From NCBI GenBank assembly GCA_050187875.1, contig JBFWXB010000013.1:1-64000 (forward strand): DNA of 64,000 bases, given 5' to 3'. The DNA comes from JAFKKS01 sp050187875. GTDB lineage: Bacteria; Pseudomonadota; Alphaproteobacteria; Rhizobiales; Xanthobacteraceae. This document shows, piece after piece, positions 57,634 to 64,000 of the stretch (the first letter of the stretch is position 1; the number at the start of each line of letters is the position of its first letter). Position numbers and translations under genes: made by a program. The notes beneath the pieces are model-generated. The model was not told the origin of the DNA, made no database searches, and saw nothing but the letters and a program-made list of their open reading frames with translations.

Positions 57634-58872
57634 TTACGCGGCGTTGAGCGTGATGCGGTGCGGCAGATTGTGGTGATAGCCGGCGCCGTTCGGCACCAGC
57701 TCCGCCGTCTGCGTCTGACCGATCTTGTTGGTCGCGCGCGCCATCACGACATTCGCGCCGCGCTTCGGCGAGAACCCGAAGCTGAACGGGCGGAACGCGT
57801 AGGGCCCGAGATTCTCGCCGAGCTTCGCGGCTTGCCACGTCTTGCCGCCGTCGACCGAGACGTCGACATTGGCGATGCCGTAGCCGCCGTCCCAGGCGAT
57901 GCCGCCGACGGTGAGCGTGCCGCCGCGCTTTACCTTCGCACCGTCGGCGTGGCTGGTGAGGATCGAGTTCACCATCATCTCGGTGATCGGCGTCGCCGTC
58001 GCGCCGGGCGCTTCCTGCGAGGCGAAGCGCGCGACCATCGGGAATTTCCCGAGCGGCACGCGATAAGCCGTCGTCATCCAGAAGTTATGCAGCGGTGACG
58101 TGCGCGCTTCGAGCGACACGATGTGCTTCATCCAATAGGTGCCGGTCCAGCCGGGCACGATGAGCCGTGCCGGGAAGCCGTTGAAATGCGGCAGCGGCGC
58201 GCCGTTCATCTCGTAGGCGATGAGGGTTGCGTCATCGAGCGCTTTCGCGGCCGGGAGGCTCTTGACGAAATCCGGCGTCTTCTCGAAGGGCGGCCCGTCG
58301 GCGCCGTTATAGGCGATCTCGACGACATCCTTTTTCAGTCCGGCTTTCGCCAGCACGTCCTTGAGCTTCACGCCCTTCCAGCGCGCGCAGCCCATCGCGC
58401 CGTAGCCCCATTCGACGCCCGGCACATGCGGCTGGAACAGGCCGCGGCGATTGCCCGAGCATTGGTTGACGGCGACGACTTCGGTCGCCGGCATCGCCTT
58501 GAGATCGTCGAATGTAAGTTCCGCCGTCTTCTCGGCGCCGTCGCCGCTGATCGCGAGCTTCCACGTCTTCGCGTCGACTTCCGGAATGTCGGAGAGATGG
58601 TAGCGCACGAAGAACGCATCGTTCGGCGTGATCGGCGTGCGGAAATATTCGAGCGGCGTTTCGTAATTCGGCGGCCGGTAGCTCAGCTTGATGAGCGGTT
58701 TTTTGCCGGGCAGCGCTTCGAGCGTTGCGGACGCGCGCGTGCCGGCGGGAAGGCCGGGATCGGTCGCCGCGCCGGCGGCAAAAGCTTCGTCGGATAACGG
58801 CAGCTTGGCGCCGGCGACGGCCAGCACCGCGCCCGCGCCGACGCGCCCCATGAGGTTGCGTCGTGTGATCAT
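57634..58872 (-). CDS. Sulfite dehydrogenase molybdenum subunit (SorA-like)
   Basis: 412 residues. Oxidises sulfite to sulfate with molybdopterin. Twin-arginine signal TRRNLMG at the N-terminus. Mo-ligating cysteine C138 in NQCSGNRRGLFQP. Central dimer domain has WDGGYGIANVDVSVDGGKTW, normal for the sulfite oxidase family. GAGGAAAC before the ATG (58870-58872) is the ribosome binding site. Immediately followed by the SorB-like cytochrome c. No SoxYZ or other Sox genes are here, so a stand-alone sulfite detoxifier is likely. Confidence 0.87.
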   Translation of the reverse strand: MITRRNLMGRVGAGAVLAVAGAKLPLSDEAFAAGAATDPGLPAGTRASATLEALPGKKPLIKLSYRPPNYETPLEYFRTPITPNDAFFVRYHLSDIPEVDAKTWKLAISGDGAEKTAELTFDDLKAMPATEVVAVNQCSGNRRGLFQPHVPGVEWGYGAMGCARWKGVKLKDVLAKAGLKKDVVEIAYNGADGPPFEKTPDFVKSLPAAKALDDATLIAYEMNGAPLPHFNGFPARLIVPGWTGTYWMKHIVSLEARTSPLHNFWMTTAYRVPLGKFPMVARFASQEAPGATATPITEMMVNSILTSHADGAKVKRGGTLTVGGIAWDGGYGIANVDVSVDGGKTWQAAKLGENLGPYAFRPFSFGFSPKRGANVVMARATNKIGQTQTAELVPNGAGYHHNLPHRITLNAA

Positions 58873-58952
58873 GTTTCCTCCCTGACGGCGCATATCGCCA
58901 TTCCTTGGAATGCTTCGAGATTGAGCGCTTGAATATGCCGCGCGTCAATGCG

Positions 58953-59083
58953 CTCCCTCCCCGGAGGGGAGGGTGGACGCGCGCGCAAGCGCGCGGCCGG
59001 GTGGGGACAAGCTGCGAAGAGGTCCCCACCCGACTCCTCACGCGCTTCGCTTGTTCGGAGCCACCCTCCCCTCCGGGGAGGGA
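58953..59083. repeat. Family E-prime long inverted repeat, copy 2
   Basis: CTCCCTCCCCGGAGGGGAGG and CCCTCCCCTCCGGGGAGGGA ends; GGCCGGGTGGGGACAAGCTG faces GTCCCCACCCGACTCC. As in 14209-14335. Confidence 0.8.
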
Positions 59084-59093
59084 TGAGACCAAC

Positions 59094-60218
59094 TCAGCCG
59101 ATTGTCACCGTCACACGCTGCATCGGATTGGCGCCGTAGCCTTGCGGGTTCCAATTGGCCGCCGCGTGCGGCTGCGCGACGCCGTTCACATCGGTCGCGC
59201 GCGCCCAGATCTCGTAATAGCCGGGGCCGGGGCAGGCGACTGTCGTGCTCCAGCGGTGCCAGTCGTAAGGATTGCGCTGCGGCGCGAGGTTCGCGCGCTG
59301 CCAGGTCGCCCCGCCGTCGATCGAGACGTCGACAAACGCGACGTCGTTGTCGCCGCCCCAGGCGGCGCCGCGCACGGCGATGCTTCGCGTGTCCGCCGGC
59401 AGCGTCGCGCCATTCGCCGGGCTCGAAATGATCGAGCGCACCGGCATCGATTCGAGGTCGCGGAAATTCTGTAAATCCGGTGGCGCGCCCGGCGTCATCG
59501 GCCGGATCGGCACGCGGTAGCTCGTGCCGGTCATGCCTTTGCCGTCGTGGCGGCGGTCGCGCAGCCATATGCGCCTCAGCCATTTCGCCGAGACCGAGCC
59601 CGGCCAGCCGGGAATGATGAGGCGCAGCGGAAAGCCGTGCACGCGCGGCAGCGGCGCGCCGTTCATCTCCCAGACGACGAGATTGTTCTCGTCGAGCGCT
59701 TTCGCGATCGGCACGCCGCGCGAGATCGCCGGGCGCGACGGATCGGCGAATTCGCCGTCCGCGCCGTAATGCGCGGTGAACACCGCCGACGGCTTCACCC
59801 CGGCGGCATGAAGGAGGTCGCGCAGCCGCACGCCCGTCCACTGCGCGCAGCCGACGCCGCCGTTCGTCCACGGATTGCCGGAGGCCGGCGGCGTGAAGAA
59901 GGCGCGGCCATTGCCGCCGCATTCGAGGACGAGATGGCGCGTTACAGGCTCGAAGCGCGACTGAATGTCGCCGAGCGTCAGCGTCAGCGCGCGCTCGACC
60001 TCGCCGTCGATCGTCACGCGCCAGGCGAGCGGCTCGCGCGTCGGCTCCGGCACCGTGCCGTTGTTGCGGATGAAGAATTTCTCGGTCGGCGTCGTCGGCT
60101 CGCTGAGCTGATGCTCCGGTGTCTCGGCGACGAGCGGGTGTTCGCCCAACATGACGAGCCGATGGCTCTTGCCGGGAAGCTCAAGATGCGGGGCCGGTCT
60201 CGACGACGCGAGTCGCAT
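59094..60218 (-). CDS. Second sulfite-oxidase-family molybdoenzyme without signal peptide
   Basis: 374 residues. Mo-ligating cysteine C100 in LECGGNGRAFFTPP, and GGVGCAQWTGVRLRDLL after it. The C-terminal domain has AAWGGDNDVAFVDVSIDGGA. Unlike the upstream SorA it begins MRLASSRPAPHLELPG with no twin-arginine or hydrophobic signal, so it should be cytoplasmic or use a partner for export. AAGGAGG before ATG 60216-60218. No cytochrome gene is adjacent. Exact substrate unknown. Confidence 0.85.
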   Translation of the reverse strand: MRLASSRPAPHLELPGKSHRLVMLGEHPLVAETPEHQLSEPTTPTEKFFIRNNGTVPEPTREPLAWRVTIDGEVERALTLTLGDIQSRFEPVTRHLVLECGGNGRAFFTPPASGNPWTNGGVGCAQWTGVRLRDLLHAAGVKPSAVFTAHYGADGEFADPSRPAISRGVPIAKALDENNLVVWEMNGAPLPRVHGFPLRLIIPGWPGSVSAKWLRRIWLRDRRHDGKGMTGTSYRVPIRPMTPGAPPDLQNFRDLESMPVRSIISSPANGATLPADTRSIAVRGAAWGGDNDVAFVDVSIDGGATWQRANLAPQRNPYDWHRWSTTVACPGPGYYEIWARATDVNGVAQPHAAANWNPQGYGANPMQRVTVTIG

Positions 60219-60288
60219 GCGTCCTCCTTGTCGCCGCCCCAATGTGCGAGCTTGCATGCCGCGTCATCAGGCGGCAAGGCGCCGCATA

Positions 60289-60310
60289 TCCCTCCCCGGA
60301 GGGGAGGGGG
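60289..60310. repeat. Half copy of family E-prime repeat
   Basis: ATCCCTCCCCGGAGGGGAGG only; remaining parts missing. Just before a family D copy. Confidence 0.6.
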
Positions 60311-60341
60311 GCTCCGTCGTTGCCCAATCCATTCTCTCTCC

Positions 60342-60450
60342 GTCACCCTGAGGTGCGAGCGGCGCTTGCCGCGAGCCTCGAAGGGCGACGGCCCGCGTGT
60401 GTGGCCATCCTTCGAGGCCCGCGCTTCGCGCGGGCGCCTCAGGATGACGG
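60342..60450. repeat. Family D palindromic repeat, copy 4
   Basis: GTCACCCTGAGGTGCGAGCG, CCTCGAAGGGCGACGGC, then CGCGGGCGCCTCAGGATGAC. Without the nested element; the loop reads GCGTGTGTGGCC where copy 1 holds element G. Confidence 0.85.
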
Positions 60451-60466
60451 CGGTGGGTGAGCAACG

Positions 60467-61579
60467 TCACCCCGCGAGCGCGTCCATCTCCTTGAGCACG
60501 GCGTCGCCCATGCCCGACGTGCCGACGACCGTCGCGCCTTTGGAAGCGATGTCGCCGGTGCGCAGCCCCTTTGCGAGCGCGGCGGCGATGGCGTTGTCGA
60601 TGAGGTCGGCTTCCTTGAGCATGTTGAAGGAGTAGCGCAGCGCCATCGCGAAGGACGCGATCATCGCGATCGGATTGGCGACGCCCTTGCCGGCGATGTC
60701 GGGCGCCGAGCCATGCACCGGCTCGTAGAGCGCCTTGCGCTTCTTGGTCTTCGCGTCGACCTCGCCGAGCGAGGCCGACGGCAGCATGCCGAGCGAGCCG
60801 GTCAGCATCGCCGCGACGTCGGAGAGCATGTCGCCGAACAGGTTGTCGGCGACGATCACGTCGAACTGCTTCGGCGCGCGCACGAGCTGCATGCCGAGCG
60901 CGTCGGCGAGCTGATGCTCGAGCTCGACATCGGGGAATTCGCGCTTGTGCACGTCGCGGATCACCTCGTTCCAGAGCACGCCCGTCTTCATCACGTTGCG
61001 CTTCTCAGTCGAGGTGACCTTCTTGCGGCGCTTGCGCGCCAGCTCGAAGGCGACGCGGCCGATGCGCTCGATCTCGTAGGTGTCGTAGACCTGCGTATCG
61101 ACGGCGCGCTTCTGTCCGTTGCCGAGATCGGTGATCGTTTTCGGCTCGCCGAAATAGACGCCGCCGGTGAGCTCGCGCAGGATGATGATGTCGAGGCCGT
61201 CGATCACCTCACGCTTGAGGCTCGAAGAATCGGCAAGCGCCGGATAGCAGATCGCCGGACGGATATTGGCGAAGAGGGCGAGGTCCTTGCGCAGGCGGAG
61301 AAGCCCGGCCTCCGGACGCTTCTCGTATTCGACGCCGTCCCATTTGGGGCCACCGACGGAGCCGAAGATCACGGCGTCCGCCGCATGCGCCTTCGCAACC
61401 GTCTCGTCGGTGACGGGAATGCCGTGCGCGTCGATGGCACAGCCGCCGACCAGCGCCTCCTCGGTCTCGAAGCGGCCCATCCCGCGCCCGTTCATCCAGT
61501 CGATCAGCCGCTTCACTTGCGCCATCACTTCGGGGCCGATGCCGTCGCCGGCGGCTAGAAGCAGCTTATGGGTCGCCAT
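60467..61579 (-). CDS. leuB: 3-isopropylmalate dehydrogenase
   Basis: 370 residues. Oxidative decarboxylation of 3-isopropylmalate in leucine biosynthesis. Family motifs: LLAAGDGIGPEVMAQV, GSVGGPKWDGVEYEKRPEAGLLRLRK, LRELTGGVYFGEPK, NLFGDMLSDVAAMLTGSLGMLPSASL and YEPVHGSAPDIAGKGVANP. ATG at 61579 is the family start. leuC and leuD are not in the window, so it is likely a single gene here. Confidence 0.95.
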   Translation of the reverse strand: MATHKLLLAAGDGIGPEVMAQVKRLIDWMNGRGMGRFETEEALVGGCAIDAHGIPVTDETVAKAHAADAVIFGSVGGPKWDGVEYEKRPEAGLLRLRKDLALFANIRPAICYPALADSSSLKREVIDGLDIIILRELTGGVYFGEPKTITDLGNGQKRAVDTQVYDTYEIERIGRVAFELARKRRKKVTSTEKRNVMKTGVLWNEVIRDVHKREFPDVELEHQLADALGMQLVRAPKQFDVIVADNLFGDMLSDVAAMLTGSLGMLPSASLGEVDAKTKKRKALYEPVHGSAPDIAGKGVANPIAMIASFAMALRYSFNMLKEADLIDNAIAAALAKGLRTGDIASKGATVVGTSGMGDAVLKEMDALAG

Positions 61580-61664
61580 TCCGTCGTCTCCTTGCCTGAT
61601 GCCTTTCTGCTATCGGGCGAGGATTGGATTGGCAAGAAGCGGAGAGTGAGAACCGGCCGCTCTT

Positions 61665-61780
61665 CACCTCGCCCCGCTTGCGGGGAGAGGTCGGATCGCG
61701 AAGCGATCCGGGTGAGAGGGCCTGTTGGTGCGACGTGTTTGCCGGAAAGCGCCCCTCTCCCCGCAAGCGGGGAGAGGGAG
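61665..61780. repeat. Family E long inverted repeat, copy 3
   Basis: CACCTCGCCCCGCTTGCGGG with GGAGAGGTCGGATCGCGAAG at left and CTCTCCCCGCAAGCGGGGAG at right. Between leuB and the fasciclin gene. Confidence 0.75.
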
Positions 61781-61794
61781 CGCGCCGAGTTGCC

Positions 61795-62355
61795 TTACGA
61801 CGCCGGCAGCAGAACGGTGTCGATCACATGGATGACGCCGTTCGACTGCTTCACGTCGGCGATGGTCACCGTTGCGACATCGCCCTTCTCGTCGGTGAGC
61901 GTGATCTTGTCGCCCTTCATCTTGGCGGTGAAGGTGCAGCCGCCGACGGTCTTCACCGGATGCGATCCCTTGTCGTCCTTGATCATCTTGTTGATCGCGC
62001 TCGACATCGCATTCGCGGCGACGACGTGACAGGTGAGGATCTTCGTGAGCTGCGCCTTGTTCTCCGGCTTGAGCAGCGTGTCGACCGTGCCCTTCGGCAG
62101 CTTGTCGAAGGCCTTGTTGGTGGGCGCGAAGACCGTGAACGGTCCCTTGCCTTCCAGCGTATCGACGAGGCCGGCGGCCTTCACGGCGGCGACGAGCGTC
62201 GTATGGTCCTTCGAGTTCACCGCGTTCTGGATGATGTTCTTCGTCGCGTACATCGGCGCGCCACCGACCATTGGTTCGGCGAAAGCGGGCGCAGCAAAGG
62301 CCGCGGTGGCAACGACCAGGGCGGCCGCGGCCATGCGTGAGGAATGCTTCGACAT
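61795..62355 (-). CDS. Fasciclin (FAS1) domain secreted protein
   Basis: 186 residues. Signal peptide MSKHSSRMAAAALVVATAAFAAPAFA. One FAS1 domain: TTLVAAVKAAGLVDTLEGKG, then PFTVFAPTNKAFDKLP (H1 motif), ILTCHVVAANAM and NGVIHVIDTVLLP (H2 motif). FAS1 proteins mediate adhesion or act as secreted antigens (MPB70-like). ATG at 62353-62355 with GGGAGACAGCTCT before it; an upstream frame has no signal. Confidence 0.88.
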   Translation of the reverse strand: MSKHSSRMAAAALVVATAAFAAPAFAEPMVGGAPMYATKNIIQNAVNSKDHTTLVAAVKAAGLVDTLEGKGPFTVFAPTNKAFDKLPKGTVDTLLKPENKAQLTKILTCHVVAANAMSSAINKMIKDDKGSHPVKTVGGCTFTAKMKGDKITLTDEKGDVATVTIADVKQSNGVIHVIDTVLLPAS

Positions 62356-62594
62356 AGAGCTGTCTCCCATGTGCTTGATGAAGCGGCGCCGTTGTTCCGG
62401 CGCCGCGCTGATCGATCCGGCGCGCGCGTTGTCTCGCGCCCTTGAACGAGCGCCACGCGATCCGTCGATGCAGCGAGTTACGGGCGTGCGGAGCTTCGGT
62501 TTTGCGCGCGTCAACACGCTTTCGTGAGCACGACGCGAGACGCGCGGCGTCGCGCCGCTTCTTCCCTTGCGGCGCCCAAGCAGCGAACGCAGCG

Positions 62595-63485
62595 CTAAGG
62601 CGTGACGGTGCGCATATGCTCGACGAGCTGCCGCGCATACGGCGCGAGCGCGTGGAGATCGCGCACGCAGATCGTGAGTTCGCGCTGCGCCCACGGGTCG
62701 ATGAGGTCGACGGAGTTGATCGCCATCGCCTTCTCTGCCCATCGCACCGTCGTCTCCGGCACGATGCCGACGCCGACGTTGCGCTCGACGAGACGGCACA
62801 CTGCATCGAAGCTGCGCAATTGCACGCGCAGCCGCAGCGGCCGACCGATGCGGCTCGCCTTGCTGGCGAGGAAGCGCTGCAGAGCGCTCGCGCGATCGAG
62901 CCCGACGAAATCGAAATCGAGCACTTCGGCGAAGCTGATGTTGTTGAGCCGCGCGAGCGGATGGTTGCGCGCGACGACGAGCACGAAGCGGTCGCTGCGG
63001 AACGGGTAGGTCACAAGCCGGCCGGCATCGACGGTGCTGGCGACGATGCCGATATCGGCGCTGCCTTCCGCGATCAGCCCGACGATCTCGTCGGAGAGCC
63101 GTTCCTCGAGGTCGATGCTGACATGCGGGTGCTCGGCGAGGAACGAGCTCAGCGTCTCGGGGAGAAATTCGGTCAGCGCATTGGTGTTGGAGAGGATGCG
63201 GACCTGGCCCGCCATGCCGCCGGCATAGGCGCCGAGGTCTTCGCGCAGGCGCTCGGCCTGGGCGAGCATCGTGCGGGCATGCTGGAGGAGGGTGCGGCCC
63301 GCCTGGGTCGGCACCACCCCCTGCCGCCCGCGGGTGAGGAGGAGGGCGCCCAGCGCCTCCTCCATGTTGCGGATGCGGGTCGAGGCCGCCCCCAGCGCCA
63401 GATTGGCCCGCGCCGCCCCGCGGGTGATGCTGCCGGCCTCCACGACATGGCGGAAAAGGCCGAGATCGGTCAGATCGAAGCGCAT
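62595..63485 (-). CDS. LysR family transcriptional regulator
   Basis: 296 residues. N-terminal winged helix (DLTDLGLFRHVVEAGSITRG, AANLALGAASTRIRNMEEAL) and C-terminal periplasmic-binding-like effector domain (from about residue 90, AGQVRILSNTNALTEFLP). ATG 63483-63485. Target unknown; the divergent gene is sdhC with 240 bases between, and the gene behind is fasciclin in the same direction. Confidence 0.9.
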   Translation of the reverse strand: MRFDLTDLGLFRHVVEAGSITRGAARANLALGAASTRIRNMEEALGALLLTRGRQGVVPTQAGRTLLQHARTMLAQAERLREDLGAYAGGMAGQVRILSNTNALTEFLPETLSSFLAEHPHVSIDLEERLSDEIVGLIAEGSADIGIVASTVDAGRLVTYPFRSDRFVLVVARNHPLARLNNISFAEVLDFDFVGLDRASALQRFLASKASRIGRPLRLRVQLRSFDAVCRLVERNVGVGIVPETTVRWAEKAMAINSVDLIDPWAQRELTICVRDLHALAPYARQLVEHMRTVTP

Positions 63486-63725
63486 AAGGACCCTTCGTGA
63501 ATCGCGAAGGCACATTACGTCAAAGAGGGATTGTAAAGCGAGCTTTTCCGGGCGCATGTTTCGCTGCGGGCGAATGTGCGGCTTTCCGCCGCGTTCGCCC
63601 ATCCAACCGGACGACCGTCGCCGCTCAAAAAAGTCGCATCCGGCTTGCGGTCTTCGGCGCCCCCGGTTCCGGATCGGAATAATTCCAAAGCGCGGTTCTG
63701 CCGCCCTCACGATTGGCGCCTTTGC

Positions 63726-64000
63726 ATGTCCGATAGCCGACCGCTTTCACCCCACCTTTCGATCTACCGGCCGATGCTGACGATGATGATGTCGATCGTG
63801 CATCGCATCACCGGCGCGGGACTCTATTTCGCCGTCGTGCTGCTCGTCTGGTGGCTGCTCGCCGCCGCCGCCGGTCCCAACGCCTACGCGACCTTCCAGG
63901 CGGCGGCCGGCTCCTGGATCGGCAAGCTCGTGCTTCTCCTCACGACCTGGGCGCTGCTGCACCATGCGCTCGGCGGCATCCGCCATCTCATCTGGGATCT
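63726..64000 (+). CDS. sdhC: Succinate dehydrogenase cytochrome b556 subunit (partial)
   Basis: The gene runs off the right edge; 91 codons visible. MSDSRPLSPHLSIYRPMLTM at the start, then SIVHRITGAGLYF with the quinone-site serine/arginine region, two membrane segments, and HHALGGIRHLIWD with the heme-ligating histidine. Anchors the SdhAB catalytic subunits and passes electrons to quinone. The rest of sdhCDAB is expected beyond the window. Confidence 0.95.
   Translation, partial: MSDSRPLSPHLSIYRPMLTMMMSIVHRITGAGLYFAVVLLVWWLLAAAAGPNAYATFQAAAGSWIGKLVLLLTTWALLHHALGGIRHLIWD

Noticed and set aside
62356..63513. One continuous minus-strand frame joining the LysR region with the fasciclin gene
   Set aside because: The upstream part is the wrong frame of the LysR gene; fasciclin has its own signal peptide start at 62355.
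1..64000. CRISPR arrays, tRNA or rRNA genes
   Set aside because: No regularly spaced identical repeats of 24-40 bases with unique spacers, and no T-loop consensus with cloverleaf arms was seen.

Overview
The window is GC-rich chromosomal DNA from an alphaproteobacterium, most likely a member of Hyphomicrobiales near Bradyrhizobiaceae/Xanthobacteraceae. This rests on recognised gene content and order (dnaQ, secB, Tim44-like, mltA and Smr together; short alphaproteobacterial pgi; divergent MocR and split-barrel protein), a histone H1-like lysine/alanine-rich protein, a GTTC-N7-GTTC LexA box, and several families of intergenic palindromic repeats seen in this order. About 60 protein-coding genes are supported. 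No tRNA, rRNA or CRISPR array was seen. The left edge holds the tail of an IS481-type transposase and the right edge the start of sdhC.

Layout. 1-5700: dnaQ, secB, Tim44-like/mltA/Smr and an L,D-transpeptidase. 5700-8100: an MFS transporter and a lipoprotein. 8140-10430: groES-groEL with a CIRCE operator and a terminator. 10.5-14.1 kb: an exported protein of unknown function, a CrtI-like oxidoreductase and MarC. 14.3-19.4 kb: a TRAP transporter (dctP, an unusual long dctQ, dctM) followed by an amidase. 19.6-24.2 kb: a ketopantoate-reductase-like protein, pdxJ, a PNPOx-like protein and a MocR regulator sharing a palindromic operator. 24.2-31.0 kb: a minus-strand block glcD-glcE-glcF, then a histone H1-like gene, then malate synthase carrying its own 173-residue H1-like N-terminal tail. 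31-36 kb: cytochrome c, UspA, TetR, a ThDP enzyme and NIPSNAP. 36-40.3 kb: GH15 glucosidase overlapping glucose dehydrogenase, and AzlCD. 40.4-47.5 kb: RraA, lspA, an active/inactive M16 peptidase pair, pgi and arfB. 47.5-52.8 kb: YqaA, mutL, an AT-rich orphan gene joined to a BrnA-type antitoxin, a VOC protein, and a radical SAM gene under an SOS-type box. 52.8-57.3 kb: a repeat-rich stretch with a potential structured RNA, DUF2231 and a second YkuD protein. 57.3-60.2 kb: two sulfite-oxidase-fold molybdoenzymes, one with a cytochrome c partner. 60.4-64 kb: leuB, a fasciclin protein, a LysR regulator and sdhC.

Working together. GlcDEF oxidise glycolate to glyoxylate, and malate synthase downstream condenses glyoxylate with acetyl-CoA, so the block is a complete glycolate-to-malate route. 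Its unusual feature is that a nucleoid-type lysine/alanine-rich protein is encoded between the two halves and a second such domain is fused to the malate synthase. GH15 and glucose dehydrogenase overlap by 50 bp and would release and then oxidise glucose. SorA and SorB would pass sulfite electrons to a c-type cytochrome.

Intergenic DNA is dominated by at least seven dispersed inverted-repeat families (called A to H below), some nested inside others and one read into the end of a coding sequence. All family names, reactions and structures come from reading the sequence and from general knowledge; no database search was run.
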